From Drosophila miranda (lineage: Eukaryota; Arthropoda; Insecta; Diptera; Drosophilidae), in the NCBI RefSeq assembly GCF_003369915.1, contig NC_046676.1, forward strand, positions 11,762,001 through 11,826,000: a stretch of DNA of 64,000 nt, read 5' to 3'. Under the pieces are notes generated by a model that made no database searches, was not told the DNA's origin, and saw only the letters and a program-made list of their open reading frames with translations. The position numbers and the translations under genes are program-made. Below, piece after piece: positions 1 through 11,300 of the stretch (the stretch's first letter is position 1; each line of letters begins with the position of its first letter).

Positions 1-122
1 AATTAAGAAAGAAACCTTCACGAAAATAGGATAATTTGTGTATAATTGTTAAACTAATGGCTAGCAGTAGCAAACTTCAAGTCCTGTTATAATAATTATA
101 CTCTATTATTAAGCGATACAAC

Positions 123-969
123 TCATAAATCGCGTTTTCTCAGAACCGTTGGCAGGCGTGGAGCAGGTTTCCCGATTTCCATCTCGTTCTCATTGCCCCC
201 TCGCTTTGATTGAGGGGGCAGCTCCGCTATCGAAATAGCTCCATTTTTGCGAATTATGGAATAGACGCATACATCGTCGGGCTCTTGGCATATTGTCCGC
301 CTATCAAAGTTGCGCACCCGCGGCTTCGGCTTCGGTTTGAGGTTGGGATTGTTTTTGGATATCGGCTTTTCTACCTCCGGGACCTCGGTGTAGTCAACTT
401 TAATGGGAGTAACAAAGTTGCGTATCCAAACTTCAGCTTTAGGCTGCAGTACTTTTTTCTCCAAAATCTTAACGGGCGGGTGCTTTGCAGGCGAAGGTTT
501 AGGTGCAGGCGAAGGTTCAGGTGTAAGCGAGAGCGACAAAGGCTCCTCTGGCTCATATGAGAGGCCTGGGTCAAAATCAGGAACTGCCCCCTGAGAAATT
601 TGTAAATTGTAGACAAAGCCATTTGGAATAGGCACTAAAGAGCGTACTTACCACACAAACATGGAGCTTCTTGGCTTTTGGTGTGTCGGATATGAGAAGC
701 CCGCACTTGCACTCCGTGTAGCCATGGAGTCTGTATACGGTACCGAGTCGTCTTATACTGAAGCACTTTTTCACATGGGCAATGGGGTTTTTGAGCGCGA
801 TCATCTTTCTGCCACAGCCGGGGCAAACAGTCTCCTGCAGGACATCGTCAATGGTGTACCACACAGTCTTCCTTGACCTATTAGTAGGGGCTTCTTTTTT
901 GCTGCTTTCTCTACTCTGCGGACTGCTGCACTTAGCCACTGTTTTTATATTTTCAATGGCGACAGACAT
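123..969 (-). CDS. Unrecognised 261-aa putative zinc-binding protein, two exons
   Basis: Two coding exons, 969-652 and 590-123, are joined across a 61-bp intron (591-651) with a GTAAGT donor and a TTTCTCAG acceptor; the phase is exact (106 codons, then 155 plus stop). The ATG at 969 is the first in frame; the open frame continues further upstream but without an ATG. The N-terminal half has two possible metal sites: C49/C52/H65/C69 (CPGC...HVKKC) and C87/C89/H103/C105 (CKC...HVC). The C-terminal half is Pro/Lys-rich and probably disordered. I do not recognise the family. The gene is divergent from the ZAD zinc-finger gene and shares its DRE-bearing promoter, which suggests broad, growth-linked expression (inference). 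Confidence 0.75.
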
Positions 970-1215
970 GGCTTGAAGATCTGACAATATAAAACTATAT
1001 AAGTAAACAAGTGCCCATTGTCCGGTTCGGACTAGTATAAGTCCGATACTTACTGATATCCTTGATTATCGTTTAATAGTTTCTTAGTTAGTTGATTATT
1101 AGGAAAACGTGAAGAAGGACAGTCAGAAGGCAGTCAGTAAATATTTGTTAAATCTTTAAACAAAATATTTCAACTCAAAATTTAATCCAGCTTGATACAC
1201 AACTATCGACATTAC

Positions 1216-1223
1216 TATCGATA
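1216..1223. promoter_or_regulatory. DRE (DREF-binding site), first copy
   Basis: Perfect palindromic TATCGATA between the divergent gene starts at 969 (minus) and 1570 (plus). The DRE is an established core-promoter element of Drosophila housekeeping and proliferation genes. It lies about 250 bp upstream of the minus-strand start codon. Confidence 0.7.
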
Positions 1224-1420
1224 CATTATAGATGCCACAGTGCTCCGGATTATGTGGATACTGATTCAATGAACTGATTGATTTCTTGATTAAGAGTCCT
1301 TTGAGATAAAGAATCAAGACTATGAATTTGATTTACATCAATTAAGAAGGTGTGTTAAGACAACGAGGTTGCGGCAAAAGAATATATATTGGAACTATCA
1401 AAATTGCTTTGCACTGTATA

Positions 1421-1428
1421 TATCGATA
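1421..1428. promoter_or_regulatory. DRE (DREF-binding site), second copy
   Basis: A second perfect TATCGATA about 142 bp upstream of the start codon of the plus-strand ZAD zinc-finger gene. With the copy at 1216 it gives each divergent gene a nearby DRE. Confidence 0.7.
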
Positions 1429-1569
1429 CAAGGCTGCAGCATCTCTATGAACAGCTGTAATTTTGTTTGCAACTGAGTTTTTTTTAACAATTTAGTAAAT
1501 AAATAATTGCATTTACTAGCAATTCATTAAATGGGGATCAATCTTCTGTAAAAAAGACTCAACATCACA

Positions 1570-3781
1570 ATGGGTAAGAGTGCCTTCGCACTAAATTTTA
1601 GCAGCAAGAGCTAGGAGCTCCTGCCGCCCATGGACAGACATAGTCGAGGACGCCACAGTTTATCTATGTATCTATTAAATTGTCCTTTCCTTTCTAGCCG
1701 ATGCAACGATATGTTTACTCTGCATGTGTGAGTATCCATCGTCGTTTGGGGAGCTCATTGGTGTACACTCCGCGAGAGGAAGCGAGCTGGAGGTAGCCAG
1801 GATAATAGGCAAACACTTTCCACTGAAAGTGACGGAAAACAGTCCAGACCGGGTGTGCGGACGCTGCTGGAAAACAGTTTCAGAATTTCACGCGCTACAT
1901 GAGTTTGTTAGCCAAGCACAGAGCTCTCTGCAGGAAACTAAGGTCCTGTTGATGGAGGATGATCCGCTCACGCAATGCCACTTAATCGAGACCCCCAAAT
2001 TAGGGTGCGTGGATGATGTCAGAGCACAGGACCAACCAGAACTCGGCTGCGGGAGAAATTTCTTCTACCCCGAGGTGAAAATAGAGGAGCATGAGCTGGA
2101 CCACTTACCTAGGATTGAGATCCTTGAAGCCACAGCAAACACACAGCCAGTCCAAGAGGAGTCTACCACTCCGGCAGCGCGGCGCTTGAGAAAGCGCGTA
2201 AAGGCAGAGGATGGAGCATCTATTGATAACGAAGAGGGGGCGGTCGAGCCGGCGGCAGCAGAGACAAAAAAAAGACGAGGCCGTCCACGCAAAGTGGATA
2301 CTCCCATTGAATCCGCTGCCAAGACTGAAGAGGATGTATCACTGATTCTTAAATCAGAAGAGGAGGAAAACGAGTTTATCGACGAAGATCCAGATTTCTG
2401 CTGCAACATCGACGATGGCCTTGCGACAAGCGACCACAGTTTCGATGACAACTCGGGAGGGAGTGATGAAGACACCGACTCAGACTTTGAGTTAGACAAT
2501 AAAGATAAGCTGGAGTTTGCTGTTGTACCCAAGAGAACTGTGGTGCGGCCCAAGAAGTACAAAAAGAGAACGAAGCCGTCTGAGCCGAAGGTGCGCATGT
2601 CCCGAGAACTACTGGAACAACGCAAGAAGCAGCAGGAGGAGTACGACACCATCATCGGCAAGTTCTTCAACAGCGTGCTGGCATGTCCGATCTGCAATCT
2701 GTCGGTTCAAAACTTTACGGACATGCAGCGACATCATCGTCTCACCCACCAGGTTGATCCTGGCTACGTGATGTGCTGCGGCCGCAAATTCAGCCAACGA
2801 AAAGTTCTTGCGGAACATGTACAGGTCCACTGGAACCCAGAGCACTTCAAGTGCGCCATCTGCGAGAAAACATTCCAGAACTCAAGGCACCTGGAGTCAC
2901 ATAACCAGGTCCACATGGATCCGGCCGTCAAGCTAACCTTTAACTGCGACCTGTGCTCAAAGGTCTTTCTCAGCAAGACAGCCATAGACTATCACAAGTT
3001 AAACAAGCATGTCCCTAAGTCCGAATTCAAATTTACATGCAGCGTTTGCAACAAGAAGTGAGTACAATTTAAGATTCCCGTGAGATCTGAAATAAACGGT
3101 TATCGTATCCCAACAGATTCCTTACCGAGCGAAAACTTAAGAACCATATGAGTTCTATGCATGATCCCGAGAGCACCATCATCTGCGACAAGTGCGGCAA
3201 GCAGATGCGCACAAAAATCATCCTCAAGAAGCACCAGGAGCTAATGCACTCGGACAAGCCGCGGCCCGAGCCGGAGCTGAAGCAATGTCAGATCTGCGGG
3301 GCCTGGCTCAAGGGCATGACTGGCCTGAAGCAACATATGAAGAGCATTCATGTGGAGAGCGCTGGTGAGCACCGGTGCCATATCTGTTCCAAGCTCTCGC
3401 CCAATGCTCGAGCGCTTCGTCGTCACGTCTATCACAATCACGAGTGCGAACGCAAATTCAAGTGCACCATGTGCGAGAAGGCATTTAAGCGTCCGCAAGA
3501 ACTGAAGGTGAGTGTGAAGCTGACTATCCCGCACATCCAGCGATTTCTATTTCTCTCTTAAATCTGTTTGGCAGGAACACACGTCCACGCACACCGGCGA
3601 AGTACTCTATACCTGTCCGAACTGTCCAATGACATTCTTCTGCAGCGCCAACATGTACAAGCATCGCCAGCGGCTGCACCGTGCCCAGTACGAGGCGGAC
3701 AAAAACCAGCCAAAGCCGCCGAATATTCTCAAAATATCGCGAAATGCCTCCTCGCAGAGCAAAACCAAACAGGAGATTTGA
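1570..3781 (+). CDS. ZAD-C2H2 zinc-finger transcription factor, 653 aa, four exons
   Basis: Exons are 1570-1573, 1698-3057, 3117-3507 and 3575-3781; every junction has GT/AG ends and matching phase. The first coding exon is only ATG-G, followed by GTAAGAG; joined to exon 2 it starts MADATICLLC and supplies the first cysteine pair of the ZAD. ZAD residues are C7, C10, C55 and C58 (zinc-bound dimerisation domain of insect zinc-finger factors). An AT-hook-like KKRRGRPRK lies at 192-200, then an acidic linker, then about ten C2H2 fingers from residue 331 to about 640. The second finger has an adjacent CC pair instead of CxxC, a variant I associate with the grauzone-like subfamily. Presumed nuclear DNA-binding regulator; target and orthologue not identified. 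Confidence 0.9.
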
Positions 3782-3987
3782 GCATTCATCATGAAGGAAA
3801 TTAATGTATAAAGGACACTTTCTTAGAGCAGCCGAATGGGGAAACACAGCTGACGCGCTATGTCCCTTTCCAGACACGGGATGATGTGCACAGATCCCAC
3901 GGGTTCTTGAGCAACGGAACCTAACCCGACAGCCAGCCGTCTAAGCTAACACCTAAACTAAGCTAAAAAGAATGAATCGTAGGGAAT

Positions 3988-3993
3988 AATAAA
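3988..3993 (+). terminator. Poly(A) signal of the ZAD zinc-finger gene
   Basis: Canonical AATAAA 207 bp after the stop codon. Confidence 0.6.
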
Positions 3994-3999
3994 CAGAGC

Positions 4000-4780
4000 A
4001 AACTGTGGGCTCTGTACTCCGATGCAATCAATTGATAACGAAACAAAGTTGGGAATGTCTTTCTTTCTTTATAATTATTTACAAGGATGTCTTAATTGCA
4101 CCTTATATAACGCAATGACAATTACATAGTTTCTGTTTTGTATACACATATTAGGCATAGTTTTAAAATATTTATATTTAGATACTGTATCTCTCTCACG
4201 ATTTGCTTAAATTGGTGCACACAACTTGCGGCCCGACAATAGGAAAAACTGGAAAAAAAAAAACTTTACATACTCGTACAAATATTATTGTTCATTTCGC
4301 CCGATGCAATCCCACCGATCTGATCCCTATTCAGGCTCTTATTGCAGCAACTGGCGGTGGTTAGGGAGGGGCTTCACACACTCAACACTCAGGGTTAGAG
4401 TTTGTATAAATAAAAGAATAGTAGTTGTAGTAGAGACGAAACAATAAGCAGAGCCATCAAACTAGTCTGACTGCGGGCGATTCTCATTGCGATTAGTGTT
4501 GAAACATGCGCGAATAGTTATTAACATTTTGATATCTAGGCAACATTTATAAATACAATACTTTCGTTAGTTATTTGTTTACTTTGGATCAATATTTTGT
4601 TAGATTAGCTTCCCACGGAACACCTCCTTTCTGCTTACATTAGTTGTAGGGCATGCTATTGGTTGTTGGCTGCTGTTGGATTGCTTTTTGTTAGTCACAG
4701 ACACAGAAAAAGATACATATACCGAGTGGAGCAGAAGCACGAAACGAGACAAAAGGCGTTTTAAAACAAAATTTAACTCA
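4000..4780. other. Convergent intergenic spacer, no gene seen
   Basis: AT-rich DNA between the 3' ends of the ZAD gene and Vha44. Only short open frames without coding character are present. It may include extended 3' UTR of either gene. Confidence 0.5.
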
Positions 4781-4784
4781 AATG

Positions 4785-4790
4785 TTTATT
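4785..4790 (-). terminator. Vha44: Candidate poly(A) signal of Vha44
   Basis: TTTATT on the plus strand reads AATAAA on the minus strand, about 520 bp beyond the Vha44 stop codon at 5307-5309. Other sites may be used. Confidence 0.4.
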
Positions 4791-5306
4791 GGATTGCTAC
4801 CAAACACAAAAGGAGACTGGAACGCCTGGGCTTTAGCTACGTGTTAAACATTCATATCATTCATCATATGGTAATAATCATAGTACGGCATTAGAACAAC
4901 ATAAAATACTGGTTTGCAAACTAAAGATGGACAGGGGACAGGATACAAAATAGAAGCTCCTACAATATCTGGGAGGACTGCAAACGTCCGTTTTTGCTTA
5001 GTTTTGTTTGGATTGCTGATTTGTGATTTCTCTAGCCGGAAGTTAAGTTGAAACAGAATTCTGCACACGCGCAAACATAAATAACAACAATAATTATATA
5101 ACAATGACTAAAATTATTTAAATTTAACTATTTTCTTTCTGTTCATTTCATTTCTGCTTTTAATTCTGTAAAATTTTGCCAAAGCAACTCCGAATGCTTG
5201 GTTCAGCCGATGGATTTCAATAGTATATTTGCTTGGTTTTGTGTGTATTATGTATTTTGTGGGCTGGCTGGATGGTTGCATTGATGGGTGTAGCAGGCGG
5301 CACATC

Positions 5307-8300
5307 TTAGACCTTGCTTTGCTCAACCATATCGATATTGACCTTGTAGAACACATAGGGATAGTATTCGGACTGGCCAAAGCCCAGACCGGGTATATCC
5401 ACATTCTGTAAAAATAGAGCATTGAACCAAATAAATTTTAACGAATTCAATCGGTAATAATTGGAAACTCACATCAGCACTGCTGACTTGACCGCCAGCC
5501 GAGGCACCATCCAGATGTCCGTACAGCTGGTTGAGCACATCACGCAAACGCTTCACGCTCTTCTTGTTGGGCTCGATCAGTATGGCCTGGAAGTTGACCG
5601 GCAGCCCGTATCTATGGGGGTTACAATACAATCATTAGTGCCCAGCACTTTTTAGAAATAATAAATTACGGCCGTACCTCAGCACAGATTCCACAAAGAC
5701 GCGCAGGGCCTTCACGTGAATGAGGGCACAGAATGCCTCGCTGAAGTTAACCTTCAGCCAACGCACAAGGGGTCCCTGGTATCGTTAGTAAATTGGAGGA
5801 GGATTAGTACATTGCACCCTTATCAGTTGAGGCATTACATACAAACTGCTTCTTCTTGTCCGTCATCAGCTTGGTCATCTCGTTCTTGCCGGCGGCCAGC
5901 TCTTCTTCGTTGTAGACGAAGTCACGAACAATGAATTTGCGCTCGCGGGCATGTAGCTTGAACTCCTCGGTGACCTTCTTGAAGAGCGTCACATTGAAGA
6001 GACAGTAGTCGCTGTCCTCCTGAATGAGCTGCGTTGAGCGTGGCACGATCATGTCCGTGATCTTCTCGTAATTGGCATGCCAGTCATTGGTCAGGACTCT
6101 GTTTTTGGGGAAGTTTTGAAGGTTTGAAGTATGTTAACTGAAGTCGTGAATATCTCTCCGCCAACTCACTTGGGCACAATGACCAGCAGAGTGGTCAGGT
6201 ATTCCGAATCCAGAATGAAGTGCTCCTTTTTGACCAAATCGGCCAAGTTCCTGGTCAGCAAGCTGCCACTGTGGAAGGGATAGGATAGCAATGGATGGTT
6301 AATATGTGTAAACATTGACTAAAGATTCGACTGCACTCACGTCTTTTTCTTCTCCAGGTTTTGCAGATTTCCCTTGAGGTTGTTGTAAGCCTGGGACTTG
6401 GTCTTCAGGTCGCCATCGATCTGGCCAATCTGCTTGGAAATGATATCCGCAATGTTGCGCAGCGATTGCTTGATCGGATACTTGGCCATGTCCCATTGGA
6501 ATCGGGTCAAATACTGCGGCAGCTCGGCTGTGTTAAGGGATAAACGGCAGAGAGTTAGTCGGGTTCAGGATCATTATATTGTTGCATGGATAGTCGGTTC
6601 ACTTAGAGGAAGAGCAGAACCATATATGATTCATTGCTCAATTAATGTTCAAGTACAAAACGGAAGGGAAAAAATATATATATCGTAATCGTACTAAAAG
6701 TTTATATAGATTTACGCTCGAAAGCTATTTTAAATTAAAGTTTTAAATGTAAGTAAATTAAGATAAATCAAAATTTTCTTGTTAGAATTATAGAATTATT
6801 CGGATAAAACGCACACACATACTACATACACGCACACATTAAAGGAACACAACGAAATTAGAAACAATTTGGATGCAATACAGTTTTACAGATTCTACGA
6901 GGACTGGGACTACGCATATTAGTCACATTTGGAAGAAGTACCTTTCGGATTACACTCTCAACACTGCACATAAAGTTAGCTGGATGTTAGTATTGGATTG
7001 TGATAAGTAATAACAATTTAAAGATATAAATATGTAGGCATCTCTCATAGATAGACACTCAACAGGCAAATAATAATGCAGAACGGAAGCATGACAATAT
7101 TTTAAATTAAAATTCTCAACATTTGGCTCTGGGCAAAAGCGGAGCTCTGGGTGATTTGTGGCATTAGCTTAATGAAGTCGGAGCTATGATGTGGATCAGC
7201 GACAACAACATTGTTTGGGGAGGGCATACACTGAAAGAACAACATAATATTCGCTTTTACACTGTTACAAATAATCAAAGATCCGTGATGAGCATATATT
7301 TATAGGTATATATGTATATATATCTGTGTGATCGAAGGAAATCAAAAGGGAAAGCGCCATTGCAAACTCAACAAATACAAGTACCACAGAGATATAGAGA
7401 CAGCGAGAGAGAGAAAGGAGAGAAATATAAATCAAAATTGAAAAAAAGAGCCCGCACTGTAGGCGGAAGGTGTACCGTAGAAACAGATGCAACGATTCAA
7501 CTAAAAGATAGATAGAACAGAAATTCGTCTTGTTTCTTTTATTTTATCATATATATCTATGTATATTTAAGTATTTTTTTTATCGGATAAGAAGACGTAA
7601 GACGTAAGTAACGTGAGAGAGGCGATGGTGGTGGTGGTGTGGTGGTGGGTACATCAAGTTGCTCAATAAACGATAATGGAAAAGAAGAAGGTAAAAACAA
7701 GAAGAGAAATCAAAGGGAAGAGCAACACATCCACATGAACATTAACATTTCCATTTACATGTGTCATGTCAATGTCAAGGCAATAGGTGTACGAACATGG
7801 TCGAAACACCCTGGCGGCATGCTAACCTGGACTCAGCGGAAACTCTGGCGGCTCTGGATTATCCGTGTCCGGACTGGATCGCCCCTGGCTACTACTGCCA
7901 CAACAACTACTCACTGGAGACGATCTATGTGTTGGTGTTAAATTAAATCCATTGTTTATATTTAATTGACTCGATGTAGAACGTTTGCTATATATTTGAT
8001 CGGCAAGAGAATTGAAGAAAGAGCGATAACTAGAGCGCGGTGTGGTCGATGCTTGATGCCAAAATGTCATTGCTTTGGATTGCTGTTGTTGTTCTTGGTG
8101 TAGTTGTTGGTGTTGCTGTTGGTGTTGGTGTTGGTGGAGATGTTGTTTTTCGCATTGGTGTGCACTGTGTCATTCAAGTGTTGGGTGATTTCAGTGTTGT
8201 TTTGTGCGTATGGTGTTTTCGTGATCGGGATCGTGATTCATGTTTGTGGCAATGGGATGACCGATGATGAGAAGTGATTTAAAAAAGAAATACATTATTA

Positions 8301-11300
8301 TTGCATTGGATTCTGTTCTTCCACTTAATCAAATCAAACATTTATGGGATTTTCTGTTCCGTTTTCTGTTTCGTGTACGAGTAGAGTATATATATGAAAG
8401 CAGGCAAAGCGGATGCTCTGTGCGAGACTGTACTTATGGATCTGTGTTGTGTAACGTGTGTTTTTACAGCGTGTCTGTGTGTTGTGTGTGAGTGTGTGGA
8501 CAGGACAGGTGTTCAGTGTTCAGTGTTCAGGCATAAGGTGTAAGGGGTAGTCAGTAGACTGGGGGCATGACGTGGAGTAGCGTAGCGGGATGACTGCGGG
8601 TGACTGGCATATTTACTGATTGTCTTTTGGGTGCTTGCTTTGCGATTTCAATGGCAACGGTCTACAATAGTTAAGGCGGTGATTAGATACCTGCTCTTTT
8701 TAGAGTTACGCTTGGGCTTATTGAACCACCAGTCGAAAGTTTCAGATAGATCGGAGGATCTGGCGCTGTTCGGACTTTTGGGGTCACCATCCGTGGTGTT
8801 CCCCCCGTCCGCATCCATATCGGACGAGTCGCACGACTTCTGGGTCGGCGACTGAAGCGGCGATGAGGATGAAAGATCTCGCTTCTGCTGATACTGTTGA
8901 TTCTGATTCTGTTGCTGATGCTGGGGCAGGTTCAATTGACTCACGTGGCTGCCGCTGCGGAAGCTGAGCTTGTTATGGTTTATGCTGCAAGTGTTGTTAT
9001 TCAGCTTCTTGCTGTTAGAGCGCGACATGCTGTGCACCGAGCTGCTAGTGGTGGGCGCCGACGTGGAGAAGTAGGCCGAGGAGCAGAGGGTCGAGGCGGA
9101 GCTGTTCTTTGCGGGTGCGGAGGCGGCAGCTGCAGCGGGAGGGTGCCCCCCATGCGCATGCGCAGCGGCAGCGGCCGCACTTGTGCTGGCGCCTCCGACA
9201 GAGCTACCACCACCCAGGTTGCTGCCCGTGGCAATGGCCGCCATTGTGGAAAGGGCACTGCGTGTGGCACTCAGCATGGAGGAGGCTGTGTGGGAGTAGC
9301 ACTCGTCGGCCATCAGCGTGCTGGCCGTGGCACTGGTGCTGGGCGGGGCGAACACGCCACACTCCTCGCACAGACATCCGCCCGGCTGTGGCGCTATCAC
9401 AAAGTCAAAGTCCCGCTCGGACTCGTCGTGGGTTGTGGAGAGGTTATTCAAGCTGCCGCCAGATCCGGATCCAGGGGCTGGTGTGGTTATGGTACAGGCG
9501 CAAGGAACAGTGCCAGCATTGGCAGCAGCAGTGGGAAGAGTAGGAGTGGAAGGAGCTTGGCTTGGGTCGCGACTTGGAGTGAGTTGATTGGTTGAGGTTG
9601 ATTTACCCTTGATATCCTGGGGCAGCTGGTGGTGATGTTGGAGATGGTAGTGTTGGGGTTTGTTTTGGTGGTGCGTGTGCTGGTGTTTTCGCTGGTGTCG
9701 CAGGCTGAGATTCTTTATTCGCTGGTGGTGTCGACAGGGTATTTCGTCGGGCGGACCGGGGCCTGTATCCATCGGTATACACCAGGTTTTCAATTCGGTT
9801 CGGGATTCAGATGCAGGTATGTAGGGTTTTGGGATATATTCGTATTGGCCGATTCGTTGGATGGTTATCCGATTTCAGGGTGGTACAGACAATAGTATAA
9901 CACAATGCATTTAGATTTGGTTTTGAGATTTAGTCTTAGCTAAAGGGGATTGCTCCTTGCACTCGGGGATATAGATATGTATATAGTTTATCGTTGGGTT
10001 ATTCCGGGATCGATTCAGGTTTCAGGCACGGGATATTGGGCTCAGGTTTCGGGGATCGAAATAAAATTAAAAGTTAAACTATAGCGTACGTTTAGGGGCT
10101 ATCCTTATGAGCTGCTTGCACGAGTACGTTCTTTAATCTCAAACTCTACACCCGATAAATTCCTTCCTCAACCAAAAGCGAAACAAAAGAACTCTTTTCT
10201 TTTTTTTTTTGGTAAATATTTTGTAAAAAGAATAAACAAAAATTATACATGAAAAATGTAAAAAAAGAAACTTCAACTCATGTGGTTGGATGTGAGAGTG
10301 GGGGAGGGGGAGTGTGTGTGGGGGTGCAAAACCAATCAAAATTCAATATTAAAATATTCGTCTCATGAACAACAGTGGAAAAAATGTATTCGAAAGAACT
10401 CTGTGAGATCAAAACAAGGCAAACGAAAGGTGCATCTAATTTTGTGATATAATTTTTCGTTTTCTTTTCAATTTGTTACAGTGTAAAAGCATATGTTTCG
10501 AGTGTCTCCCGATGTCCATCTGTGACTGCTCCTGGCCGAATAGCGTTTGCAGTAAGTGTGGGGGAAAAAAGCGCATGAATACAGACACACACACACAGGC
10601 ACACTTCCACCCACATATAAACAGGATCGCAAATGAAAATGGAACACAGCACAAATGAACGCCTTTACTGTGTAGGCGCATCGATGCGGATGAAGAGACG
10701 ACACACAGGATACAGCATACACGACACAAACCGGCCACGCTCGCTGACATACATCCATACATACATACAAGACGATACTGTTACAACATTCTATATTTTC
10801 GTATATGGGGTATTCGTATATGTACAGTACAAAGGATGACCTTACACAACTTTTACACGCACGCACTTACATTGGTAAATACAAACAGTATGTTTATATA
10901 TTTCTATAGATACGATACGATACGATACGATAGATAAAAACGTAAAAAATAAACTGGGAACGACACTCGCGCATTTGTCCAAAATAAACCAATAAAACAT
11001 GTTATAGTCGAATATATGTATGTACGATATAAGTATGTATATAGTATATGCAGAATATGGATCTATGTATATCTTTAAACATTACATACATTTCCCTTGA
11101 TTCGCCTCTGCTTCAACTTAATTTTCGGGTGAATGATTTAAAAACTAATGGGCTTTCCACAAATAATTGTCAATCGCCTTCCACAAATCATAAGAGAATT
11201 TACAACAATAGGTACAATATATGTAGTATGTAAAATATACAAGTGTTCACTGTACTCATTCTTTACTCTTCTCTGGAAAGGAGTGTGTTATGGTGTGGGT

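Noticed and set aside
2065-2697. 210-aa minus-strand open frame
   Set aside because: Antisense to the acidic linker of the ZAD factor; Ser-rich from reversed Glu/Asp codons.
8897-9595. 232-aa open frame on the plus strand
   Set aside because: Antisense to the large optional exon of Vha44; Gly/Arg-rich composition is a shadow of its Ala/Ser/Pro codons.
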